Source: Pomphorhynchus laevis (taxonomy: Eukaryota; Acanthocephala; Palaeacanthocephala; Echinorhynchida; Pomphorhynchidae). Taken from it: a stretch of DNA of 64,000 nucleotides. Both the position numbers and the translations under genes were made by a program. Below are positions 24,544 to 34,955 of this stretch, piece by piece. The notes under the pieces were generated by a model, which made no database searches, was not told where the DNA came from, and was given only the letters and a program-made list of their open reading frames with translations. The number at the start of each line of letters is the position of its first letter. The first letter of the stretch is position 1. Location: assembly GCA_012934845.2 (NCBI GenBank), contig WNNJ02001339.1, forward strand, positions 1-64,000, read 5' to 3'.

Positions 24544-27532
24544 TTAAATGGGATCGGATTTGTCGTTTGAAGCACGGCAAGGAAGTTGATTGGCGTATAT
24601 GAATGGGCAGATGGTTCCACGATAGAGGAGCAGCCACAATGAAGGAGCGGAGTCCAAAGGAGGTAGAGTAGTTTGGGACATGTAAAATAAGGGAATTTCA
24701 GGAACGCAAGGAACAGTAAACAGGACGAGAATTACCAAGAAAAGGAAGGTTGAGAAATGAAGGATTATGAAAAATTACAAGGCGGAAAGCAACGATAAGA
24801 AGACGAATTTGAACACGACAATAAATTGTAGGCAAATCGAGAGAAGCAAGATGGTAGGATGTATGATCAAAACGACGAAGACGGAGGAGAATTCGAACGG
24901 CTGCGTTGACGATGCGTTGTAGGGGAAGAAGAGTGGATTTAGGTGAGTTGGAAAATAGACTAAGACAATAATCGAGTCTAGAAAAAAGGAGAGAAGATAT
25001 TAGAGTCATACAAGAAGGGAAATTGATCAATCTACGAACTTGACGGAGGTTGCGGAGTATCAAGGTAGATGAGCGTACTTTATCTCTAACGAAAGGTTTA
25101 AGTGAAAGTCGGTTGTCAAAATGGAAGCCTAGGAAAACGAGATTATCAACGATAGGAATAATTGTAGAATTTAATGATACGGAGGGAGGTTCGAAGCCGA
25201 GGCGTTGAGGTAGAATCCATATAATTTTGGATTTATCAGGATTCAGAGCGAAGGGAAGAAAGATGATTGGAAATTGAGACAAGACAGCCGGAAGCAGAAA
25301 CACTAAAGATCGTGAATACGATAAACAGGTGCATGAGCATAGATGAGAATGTCATCAGCATATTGCATAACATGGAAGTTAAATTTATGAGAAATCGAAG
25401 ACAAATCACCGAGAAGAGAGAAAAGCATTGGGCCTAATACGGAGCCTTGTAGAACACCGGACGGAATGGACGAAGGATGGGAGAGAGAAGAGTTAGAATA
25501 GACGCGAAATGTACGGTTTGATAGATATGAAGAAAACCATGATACATTGGGTAAAGTGAAGTCATAATCATGACGAAGGCGATGGAGAAGAATCGAGTGA
25601 TCGACGATGTCAAAAGCAAACGATAGATCAAGAGAAACTATGACACTACATAATTTATGATCGCGCGATATGAGTAAGTCGTTATAAACTTTAAGACATG
25701 CAATTTCGGTAGAGTAATTAGAACGAAAAGCGGCTTGGAAGGGAGGAAATAAGTTAGAGGAAAAGAGATATATATTAACTTGCTTAAGAACGAGACGCTC
25801 AAGGAGTTTAGAAAGAGTTGAGAGAAGTGAAATAGGACGGTACGAAGATGGTAGTGAAGAGTCGAGAGATTGCTTTTTGATGAGAGGACGAACAGTGGCG
25901 CATTTCCAGATGGAAGGAAATGTACGGCTACGGATGGACGAGTTGAACAATGTGGTTAGGAAGGGTAAGATAGAGGAGCAGATATTTTTAAGCAAGTGTG
26001 TGGGAATTGGGTCAGAAGGAGAGGTTTTATTAGGTAATGACAGCAGAACCGAAGAAACTTCATCAGACGAAACGGGAAGAAGGTGGAATAGTTCTGGGAG
26101 GGAAGTATTTAAAGAGAAGAGTGGGTACAAGGGGGCTATGGGTAGTAGGGAAAGTAAATTAGATAGCTTAGTTTGTAGATAAGAAGAAAATTCATCAGGA
26201 TTTATATTACAAGGAGTAGATGATCGTGAAAGAATTGAGTTTAAGATTTTCTAATGAGATTTAGAGTTGGAAGAATGACTCGAGTTGATTTCGCCAAAAG
26301 AGAGTACGTTTAGTACGTATAAGAATGAGATATGAACGGCGTTGAGAAAAGTAGGAATCACGAAGATTTAGAGGGAGTGAGTGGGGAGAACGTTTAAGAA
26401 AGCGTTTATATATATGAAAAGAGTGACGGAGTCGACACTTAGAAAGACTACATTTAGAATCGAACCAGTGAGCATGGCGCAAGCGCTGGGAACGTCGAAG
26501 TCGACTAGGCAGAAGGTTATTGAGGATCGACGTAAGTTCAGAATCAAAAATCAAACAGAATGCAGAGATCATCGGGAGATAGATAGTTAAGAGGAAGTGA
26601 AAAGAGTGAAGAATTGAGTAAGGCTGTGCAGAGAATAGGGATATCGAGAAGTTTCCAGGGTCGACTTGGTGTGGATAATGGTGGAGGCGGAGAAGGAGGA
26701 TGGGGACGAGTAATAGTAAGAGTGACAAGGAAATGATCGGACAAACCAAGATCAGTAATTGACAAGGAAGTATAGTCATTGAAGCAGTTAGGGACAGCAA
26801 TGATGTCGAGAGCACCGCCGAGGATATGAGTTGGGCTTGTTGAAAGTAATTTATAGTTAAAATCAGAAAAAAGATTAGTTAAAGTGATAGAGTCAGAGTC
26901 AGACGGGCGATCAAGACGAATGTTAAAGTCACCGAGAACAAAAGAAGGAGTATAAGACAATGAACAGTGAGACATAAGATCTGCAAGGTCGTTAAAGAAG
27001 ATACGTGATGGGGCAACTGAACCTGGACGGTATACAATCACAAGTTCCAGTGGGAAAGGCGTTGATAATCTGCATATGAGTAATTCGAACGAAGTGTAAC
27101 GGATGTTAACGTTGATTTTACGTAAAGACATTGGGTGACGAGCAATGGCAAAATACCGCCATTGTTAGAAGCAGTAGATGTATGATATGCAATTTGACGA
27201 GCTGATTCAACTAGAGAACAACCAGAGCGACATAGACGACGAATAGCAAGATCGTCGGAGTCAGAGTGCCAGGATTCGGTAATGCAGAGAATATCGATAG
27301 ATAATTGATAGAAGATATCGAGGAGCATATCAGCTTTATGAAGAATAGAGCGAGTGTTGAATAGACTAAGACGAAAAATATGCTTAGGAGCGAGATCGAC
27401 TAGCGAAGAATACAAGGGGGAGAGATTGGACGCTATCGAATTTTTGGCGGTTGTGTACAACGTGAAAATTTCCGTTGATTTGACGTATAGATAAGGATGA
27501 CTCGCCGTTTGTTTCACGTCGATGTTTTTCAA
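24544..27532 (-). pseudogene. L2-like LINE copy A ORF2: endonuclease and reverse transcriptase
   Basis: In order on the - strand: an N-terminal lead-in overlapping the ORF1 end by ~149 bases, FRLSLFNTRSILHKADMLLD and ILCITESWHSDS (endonuclease), FVLGDFNIRLDRPSDSDSIT, GLSDHFLVTLTITRP (endonuclease SDH box), then RT with PSSYRPISLLSTLSKLLERL, SVIVSLDLSFAFDIVDHSIL (motif A), GVLQGSVLGPMLFSLLGDLS, VMQYADDILIYAHAP (YADD), LRRFDHTSYHLASLDLPTIY. Breaks fall near 27.1, 26.5-26.1, 25.3 and 24.7 kb, where the frame changes. The motif set is complete. Confidence 0.85.
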
Positions 27533-28724
27533 TGCGAGCTAAATTGAGCTGGGCAATATCAGAAGGGGAGCGGTCAGGAAAGATACGGCAAGTAGATGAA
27601 GTGGTAAGAAGTTTAAAACGTTGGGAGAGTACAGAAGAGGCATGTGAACTATGTCGGAAAACGATTTTTAAGAGTGGAGGACTGAGATGATTGGATTTAG
27701 TGGATTTGTTTAAACGAATAAAGGATACAGGATCGATATTATTGAAGAGGGATGGGTTATCATAAGGAAGAATGGTTGATAGGATAGACCTGAAAGCAGA
27801 TACATCATCATCGAAGCGAGATTGTGGAGAAGCAGATTCAGAAAGCTTTAAGTTTGATATGATTATACAGCGATCGCGCGAAGGAAAACGATTTCGTGGA
27901 AGTGGTGGACGGACAGAGCTGGTAGGAGTCGAGGCAGATGAGCAGATAGAAGTGGAAATGACAGGGGTGCTTGATAGAGAATTAATATTGGTTGGAGCAA
28001 GTGTGACAGGAGCGGGGTGTTGAATCGATTGATCAGAGATGTGACTGGAGATGATTTTAAATGAAGGATGTAAATTATTTGGAAGTGTTACGTGGGAGGT
28101 AGAGTAAGGAGAATTAAGATAGGTTGGGACATGAGTGACAGGAATGGAGTGTTGAATCACTTGATCGGAAATGTTACTGGAAATGATTTTGATGGAAGGA
28201 TGTAAATTATTGAGAAGTGATACAGGGGAGATCGAGTAAGAAGTACGTGAAGATAATAAAGAAGTTTGAGATTTTTTTAGATTGGGGGATGAATAGGAAA
28301 GAGGAGGTAAGAGATGAAAAGCTTTACCGTTAGCATTGTTAGAATGAGAAAGATTAATGGAAGTTTTGTACGTAGTTGAACGAGGAGTGTGTGAGAGAGT
28401 AGGTTCAATAATGGGATTATAAGATGCGAAGTCAGGTGTTGATGCGAGGGAATCATCTAAAACAGCATTTGTCTGAGTGGTCGTGTGTGATACAGGAGTA
28501 GAGGAGCAGGATAACTGTAGTAGTCGTACTGATGTACAAAAACCGCAAGTGAAATGTTTACGTTTATACACCGAGTGGTCGGATATTTTAACACGAACAA
28601 GTGTCCATACATCGCAATCTTTGGAATCGCATCCAACTTCAAAGCTGGTATAACCATCATTGCATTCCGATGTGGAAGATTCTTGATCAGGAACAGGGAT
28701 CTGAGATCGCGCTTTTTTAGGCAT
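27384..28724 (-). CDS. L2-like LINE ORF1 protein (zinc-finger plus RRM-like)
   Basis: A 446-codon uninterrupted frame. Residues ~30-75 hold a four-cysteine finger (GCDSKDCD ... FTCGFC), possibly a degenerate PHD or gag-like zinc binder. Residues ~80-285 are low-complexity, rich in Ser, Thr, Pro and His, and contain an imperfect internal repeat (NNLHPS.KIISS.ISDQ.IQH). Residues ~290-410 look like an RRM-type nucleic-acid-binding fold: RCIIISNLKLSESASPQ, then PLLKIVFRHSSHASSVLSQ, then RIFPDRSPSDIAQLNLARIE. This is the expected LINE ORF1 layout for RNA binding. The end overlaps the start of ORF2 in another frame. The first Met is 18 bases inside the element's 5' edge region. Confidence 0.75.
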   Translation of the reverse strand: MPKKARSQIPVPDQESSTSECNDGYTSFEVGCDSKDCDVWTLVRVKISDHSVYKRKHFTCGFCTSVRLLQLSCSSTPVSHTTTQTNAVLDDSLASTPDFASYNPIIEPTLSHTPRSTTYKTSINLSHSNNANGKAFHLLPPLSYSSPNLKKSQTSLLSSRTSYSISPVSLLNNLHPSIKIISSNISDQVIQHSIPVTHVPTYLNSPYSTSHVTLPNNLHPSFKIISSHISDQSIQHPAPVTLAPTNINSLSSTPVISTSICSSASTPTSSVRPPLPRNRFPSRDRCIIISNLKLSESASPQSRFDDDVSAFRSILSTILPYDNPSLFNNIDPVSFIRLNKSTKSNHLSPPLLKIVFRHSSHASSVLSQRFKLLTTSSTCRIFPDRSPSDIAQLNLARIEKHRRETNGESSLSIRQINGNFHVVHNRQKFDSVQSLPLVFFASRSRS

Positions 28725-28770
28725 GACCTTTTATCGATAGATTGAGCTCAATCCGCGAGCGTAGCGAGCG

Positions 28771-28870
28771 GAACTGACAGGAATAATCTGGAACTGACAG
28801 GAATAATCTGGAACTGACAGGAATAATCTGGAACTGACAGGAATAATCTGGAACTGACAGGAATAATTGT
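28771..28870. repeat. Five tandem copies of a 20-bp unit at the LINE junction
   Basis: GAACTGACAGGAATAATCTG repeats at 28771, 28791, 28811, 28831 and 28851, the last degraded to GAATAATTGT. It sits exactly between the 5' end of L2-like copy A and the broken CR1-group element A. It could be 5' promoter monomers of the LINE, or target-derived sequence multiplied during insertion. Confidence 0.9.
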
Positions 28871-28876
28871 AAGTAG

Positions 28877-30690
28877 TTAATAGGTATAACTAGATAGTTT
28901 AAGTGAATTGATCCAGGAAAATATTGGCAATTGCTTTGTCATCGAACGTGAGCCCACTGGTTTCCATAAATATAGAGTTGATCTCAGGGGTAGTTGATTA
29001 ACATGAGCTGATATGTTTGAACAATTTACTGAGATATCTTTTGATGATCGAGAAAGATTAGAAACGAAGCACCTGTGTTTCTGACGTTTGAGTGCCGTTA
29101 CTTGATTTCGTAATTCCTTGTAATCAGTCCAAGAACAAATGCCTTCTTTGAATTTTTTGTAAATTTTGTCTCTTTTCTTAATTATTTGTTTAATCTGCGA
29201 GTCAAACCAAATGGGAGTTTTGTGGGATGTGCGCTGACGTTTTAAAGGGGAGCAGTAATTTAAAGCATTGATCAAGGTGGATTTAAAATTTTCCCAGCAC
29301 TGATCTATGCCAATTACATATGGATTAGGCCATTGAATATTTCGAATAGCTTGCGTCATACCTGCAAAATTCGCTTTGAAGTGATTCAATTCGGGTTTTG
29401 ACGAGGGAGCGGTTTTAAAGAGACTGACATAAAGCGCCAGAAGTCTGAAATGACAGATGATTGCTTCCTCTTTCTAGTGGGTTCGTGAATATGCTGGGTT
29501 AGATTGAGATCGTTGAACGTATTAAGGAGATTGGATGATTCAACATCACAACCATGTGTCGAAGTATATAGGTCCCAATTGACATGAGGCATATTGAAGT
29601 CTCCTAGGATAATGATCGGTGATAAGCTTGTTAGGTGATGTCGTAAAGAGATGCCAATATTTTCAGTTGCTGAGCGCGAAGAGCGGTAAAATAAACCAAT
29701 TTTTAGTTTCTGTTTCTCAGGAGAAGATACTGTTGCCCACAGATATTCGTTGTATGAATTATCTGATACAATGGTTTTGCTCGATGATGGTTAACGGTTG
29801 CTTGACGTATAATATAACTCCACCTCCTTTTGAGAACGTTCGATCCAATCGTATAACAAAGTAGCCTGAGATTGAGATTTCATTATCAGATTATCGTTGT
29901 TAAGCCAGGTTTTGCTCAATTCTATGATGTTTGGGTTCATTGAATTAACGAGACACAATATTTCGTCAAATTTGTTGTACATGCTTAAACAGTTGGAGTA
30001 CATGACGGAAATGTTATTTTGAGAGTAACGGCAGTGGTGAGGTGTTGCTGCTGGTGTTGAAATAGGATTGGTTTACTTGTTGGATGCACGAATCTGTGCG
30101 GCGGAGAGTATCGATTGAACGGTTAAACGGATTCATAGGCTGAATCGCGTATTTACCCTTCGCCGCACAACTTGAAAATTTTTCACAATTAGATCTTATT
30201 CACCGTTTTGAATTCTTTGTTGATGCTCGTTCCTTGCAAATTTCAATCTGTTTCTATCTTCAGTGCTGAGGTCAGGTAGAAGTCTGATACTGAATCCCCT
30301 TAACTTAAAGGAATTCTTGATAATTTGCTTACTAGTCTCAGGGCTATCAACAACAACTTTCAAAAGCCTTGGTTTGGTACCATCTTGTTTCTTCCCAATA
30401 CGAAAGAGGTGTATTGCATGTCTATTTTGTTCGACTGATATCTCTGTTGGGAGAACAATTGAAATAACTTGCTTTAATGAATCAACATCATGTTTAATCC
30501 GGATGAGACTGTTTGGACTCGGTGATTTGTTTAAATTTACTATGATAAAACATTTATCCCGATTGAATGTTCGGCGTTTATGTCGTTTAGGCTCAGATAG
30601 AATAGGTATATTGGGGTTATCAGTGTTGTTTACAGTGGAATTGGTATGATTTATAATTGGTTTGAGTTTTTGAAAATATCAATTTTCTTC
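28877..30690 (-). mobile_element. CR1-group LINE element A, 5' part (RRM-like and endonuclease)
   Basis: On the - strand from 30650: FIIVNLNKSPSPNSLIRIKH, PRLLKVVVDSPETSKQIIKN and IRLLPDLSTEDRNRLKFARN, an RRM-like ORF1-type domain related to that of the L2-like LINE. Next come MYSNCLSMYNKFDEILCLVN and NPNIIELSKTWLN (endonuclease start), FNMPHVNWDLYTSTHGCDV, and the linker PIWFDSQIKQIIKKRDKIY, ending LTFDDKAIANIFLDQFT. The protein continues into the RT half at 24440 across the nested L2-like LINE. Multiple frame changes. Confidence 0.8.
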
Positions 30691-31014
30691 TTTTATAAAT
30701 AAAATCTTTATGGAACGAAGAAAAGTATTTTTATTTAATACAACAAAACGTTTCCTGACGTGATAGCATTTTTTGCAGCATGGTATAGGTAAAGTGGATA
30801 CTGTTGCCTTTGTAGCCAACAGTATCTCTGTTGCCTACAAAGGCAACATGGATACTCTTTGGAGCAAGGTGCTGTGTACAAACAGTTCCGATGCTTACAT
30901 TCTTGTTTCGTACTTTCGCGTACATTATTATTGTTTCAACGGCTTACAAGCAGGGGCTTAAATAGCCGGTTCACATGAAATAAAAATCAACCAAATCATA
31001 AAAACTGTTCACAT
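30691..31014. other. Spacer with a hairpin; no gene
   Basis: An inverted repeat at 30803-30847 has 12-base perfect arms (GTTGCCTTTGTA / TACAAAGGCAAC). Both arms are flanked by GGATAC, so the unit looks like a short element copied in opposite orientations. No coding content recognised. Confidence 0.55.
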
Positions 31015-31875
31015 CTATAGGGGAACACTTCTTTGCGCATAGCAGGATCCATCCGTAATCCGGACTTGAATGCTGAGACACCACTGCTGCAGACAGTCCC
31101 TCCATCTACTTTGTTTCAGTCCAACTACTCTTCGTTGAAATTGTATACACCGGGACTTTTTCACTAAATTCCGGCTCAAAGTCAAACTGTGTCCGCGAAG
31201 GAATGCTGACTGTCGCAGTTGTAAACACATCCGAAGAGGACGATTTGAAGAACGAAGAACTCGCCACACCATATTCATATCGATTTACTGACGGGTCCAA
31301 GAAACGGTCTCAAGCCGAAGACATTGCAAACGACACTCATAGGGCATTTGCGCCAAGATCGGCGCCAACTTTGTTGCACGACGAAGCACTCTCTCAGAGA
31401 TCAAGTGTTCCCCAACTGTGCATGGGTATACACAAGGGGCCGCATACAACAACCGGCTAAGAACGTTAGCCAAAATTAGAGGCCAAAGAGCAACCGGATC
31501 AAGAGCTAAGAATGTGCGCCTAATGACCCCTACCATTTTATTAGCGTTGGTACATGCAAGAGCGGTATGTTGGGCAGTTCTCAGGTTGTGATCAATCAAC
31601 ACTTCCAAATCCTTATGGCTTACAACACTATCTATTTCACGACCACAAAAAGTGTATTGAACTGCTGACGGGGACCTTACAACTCTACCCAGAACACGCA
31701 TGTGTTCGCATTTGGTGACATTCACCACAAGCTTGTTGCTCGCCGCCCATAACTCGACCCTATCAATATCTCTCTGTAAAATGCTAATATCATTACTCGA
31801 GTAAACACCCCTCAAAATCTTTAAGTCATTAGCATACAATAGCACTGACGAGCAAATGGTTGCAGGTAAATTATT
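31015..31875 (-). mobile_element. CR1-group LINE 3' fragment
   Basis: The - strand reads LLYANDLKILRG (YAND active site), WAASNKLVVNVTKCEHMRV, DSVVSHKDLEVLIDHNLRT, KMVGVIRRTFLALDPVALW and LSRLLYAAPCVYPCTVG. A frame change follows, then LQLRQSAFLRGHSLTLSR. It is close in style to the fragment at 20864-21697. It is 5'-truncated at about 31875, where the Gypsy-type fossil begins. Confidence 0.8.
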
Positions 31876-34800
31876 TACATATATACTGAATAACGGTGGA
31901 CGAATTTTGACAGGTTCGAATTTTTAACAGGTTTGAATTTAGAATTTATATTTGAGCGGCGCAGTAACACATGCTGATCGTTCAGTAGCCATGATGGTAG
32001 ATGTCTTCGTGAAGGAGCGCGTCGTACGAATTTGAAGAATCGTTCGTGGGGAGTTTCGTTGGTAACAGTATACAGAAGTCCTCGTATAGCAGCCAATGCG
32101 TCCGACAGTACGTTTGACCAACAAGTAATTGGTTGCTTGCACGATTTTAATCTCAGTAATATTGTGCGCCATATGGTACCATTTAATCGTTCACACTGTG
32201 AATTACTTTTAGGGCGAAAATGTGAAGTATGACTCCAAAAGTCAAGATTTTAGTTCCGTCGAAACGAAACTAGTCCACCGATCATAATGTATGTAACTAG
32301 GGCAGCCGCAGAGTGAAAATATAGTTTTCAAGCATTCGATGACAGTTGACGTTGTCATATCATTGGTTGCAAACGAAAATGGAAAGCGACTATATTTGTC
32401 GATAACTGTGAGAATATATCTAAACCCTAATCGAGTTTTGGGTAGAGGTCCTTATAAATCCATAGACAATCTATCGAGTGGGTGAGTCGCCTTTATCATA
32501 TGGAAGTCATCCGTAGGTTTGAAAAAGCGAGGTTTTACCCAACATCATATCTCTGTAACAAGAAGTTTTTCTTGGAATATCGTCCAGTGAGAATGGTAGG
32601 TTTCGAGATTTCACGTAGTGGTACATACGAGTCACTCAGGATAAATTAGTTGTTTGTGTAGTTCTATCAAGTTTTGTTGATTAGCAGTTGCGTAGCACAC
32701 ATCACGAGATATAATGTCAGCTGAGACGTTCATTCGTTCAAGTCGATACTGAATTTCGTAGTGGTAACATGCAAGATCAATTCGCCACCTCATGAGTTTT
32801 GCATTCTTAATATTGCCACTTCTTTCCCGATCGAACATAAACGATACAGATCGCTAATCTGTGATAAACGTGAAAAGTCGTGGTGCTAGATAATGTCTTC
32901 AGTGTATAATTGACTCTACTATTGTGTATGCACGACGTCATTGATTATCCCTTCTTTTAATATGTCAATTGCCGTTTGTGCTGCTTTGTTCAATGGAAAT
33001 TCCACGTGTACACCGGTGAGTGAAGCGACTTTCGCTGAATATTTTTAATCCATTTTCTATAGTATGCGGAAAATCCCATCAAGCGTTGTAGTGTTAACTT
33101 GTCTTTCGGAATTTTACTTCCTTTGACTGCAGACAGGCGATCGGGATCTGGTCGTATTATATTGTACGATATCTCATAGCCGAGACATTTCATGGATGTT
33201 AGACGATATTTGCTTTTCTCTCGGTTTATTTCTAGCCCTTGCTTAGATGCTGCTAGTTCAAACAGTTTTAAGTTATTGTCGTGTTCGCGCCATGTTTTCT
33301 TAACAATAACTATGTCATTGAGGTTAGAGTAAACCCCCGATAGGGGGTTTTAGGAAATGTTAAGGAACCTCTGGAAGGCCACTACCCCGTTTGTGACACC
33401 CATTGGAATGCGACAGAATTGGTAGAGCTGCCCACACGCCTCAAAAGCTGTGTAAGCCCTTTCTTGAGAACATATGTGTACTGATAGTATGCCTCTTTTA
33501 GATCAAGTTATGAGAACTATCTATTTTTCGATATTTCATTTACCAAATCTGATAGTTTAAGGATAGAGGATAAGCGTCCAGATAAGTGAAGATATTTATA
33601 GTTTGTGAGAAACCTACGACCAGTCTTTTTCTTCCATTTGTTCGTTGTGTGATTACGATCTGCGCCCGCCATGGAGAGAAACTTCTTTTCAATAATTTTT
33701 GCTTTCAACATTCTGTTGATTTCTTGATCAATAAATATCTTATCAGTTTCACTAAATTGTCGGCTTTTTGTAGCGATCGAACGACAGTCGTTTGATAGAT
33801 TTCGGAATAATTTTGGTGTATTAATTGTTTTTATACTATCAACAGTCATTTTCAATTCGTTCATTGATCTGCCAAAATGAATATTACAGCTTTTGTGTCT
33901 ACTTAGAAATGGTAAGCCGAGTATTGTTTCTTCGCATAGGTTAGGTAAGATATAGAACGTAGATACCGGATAATGAATGCCGAGAAGTTCGAAATCCAAC
34001 TCGCAACTTCCCGGTACCCACTTTGATACTGAAGACGCAAGATGAACTATTGTCTCTGATGGTATCACTACAGTGTTAAGTTTGTCAACAACCCGTTTGT
34101 CGATGAAGTTTAACGAGCGCTGCTAGTATCCACAAGCGCTGATACGTTTCTTCCTTGTATTGACAATGTTGTCTGTAATTGTTTTGTATCGGGACCTCGA
34201 GTGGATACAAGGAAGACTGCTGCTGAAGAAGTTGTCTGAAAACGATTTGTTCGTTTCGTAGACATACATACACGTGCGAAGTGCCCTTGTTTTCCGCACG
34301 TATTACATATTGTGTTTCTGGCTGGACAACGAGTTCGGGCATGTTGTAGCCTTCCGCAAAAGTAGCAATTCATTTTGGCAGGATTTATTCTGAAACAGTT
34401 TGCGTCCTTTTGGTCTATAGTTTGTTATTAGATCTGATTTACGATTGCTATCGTCTCGTTGTGGGAGTTAGAAGAATTGCTAATGTCAACGGTATATAGT
34501 TGATCGATTATTTCGATTCGGTTGTTCGACTCATATAATCCGGCACTCGGTTTGGCGGTTTGAAGTGACTTCGCTACGTCGACTGCCTTTTGTAATGTTA
34601 AGGCACTAAATTCGAGCAAACGCTGTCTAATAGTGTTCGAGCGCATTCCTCGAATAAAAGAGTCGCATATGAATTCGTTTCTAGACTCCTCCGTGCTGAC
34701 GTTTTGAAAATTGGTTTCTGGCCAATGCTTTTAGTGAGTGAATAAACGACTCTATATCCTCATCGTGACGTTAAGCACTTGTAGATAAGATATGGTGAGC

Positions 34801-34955
34801 AAGAATCTCATTTGGCTTCTTGATGTACCAGCCTTCTAACGTTTGCATTGCCATGTCGAATTCCGTACAATCTTCGATAATCTCGTATACGTTTACACCG
34901 ACAATATCTCTCTTCATCTAATCTGTACTGTCCTTTCTAATCCGAGACAACAAAG
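31876..34955 (-). mobile_element. Ty3/Gypsy-type LTR retrotransposon fossil, second family
   Basis: Parts on the - strand in order: gag end (LEGWYIKKPNEILAHHIL), two zinc knuckles of CX2CX4HX4C type (34373-34260), a protease-like stretch near 34120, RT and the region after it (MKCLGYEISYNIIRPDPDRL), RNase H end (KLMRWRIDLACYHYEIQYRL) and integrase-like remains toward 31900. No LTR pair was recognised. It is broken in many places and old, and its gag end is cut by an L2-like LINE insertion at about 34956. A different family from the one at 12.5-14.5 kb. Confidence 0.8.

Larger units (their letters stand above)
24441..28770 (-). mobile_element. L2-like LINE copy A, nearly full length, nested
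   Basis: About 4.3 kb on the - strand with ORF1, an apurinic-type endonuclease, RT and a 3' end with a terminal stem-loop (24481-24497) and the tail ATTTGCCACATTAAATAAAT. It lies inside CR1-group element A, whose two halves abut it at about 24440 and 28870; CCTGTC occurs at both junctions as a possible short target duplication. A run of five 20-bp repeats lies at its 5' edge. High identity to the copy at 34956-37445 suggests recent spread. ORF2 has a few frame changes, so this copy is probably dead. Confidence 0.9.

Noticed and set aside
25877-26182. Charged 101-codon frame (+), repeated at 35718-36023 (-)
   Set aside because: Its presence in both L2-like copies is explained by the RT coding sequence on the opposite strand.
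30263-30649. 128-codon open frame on the + strand
   Set aside because: It is the antisense shadow of the RRM-like part of the CR1-group LINE, which reads well on the - strand.
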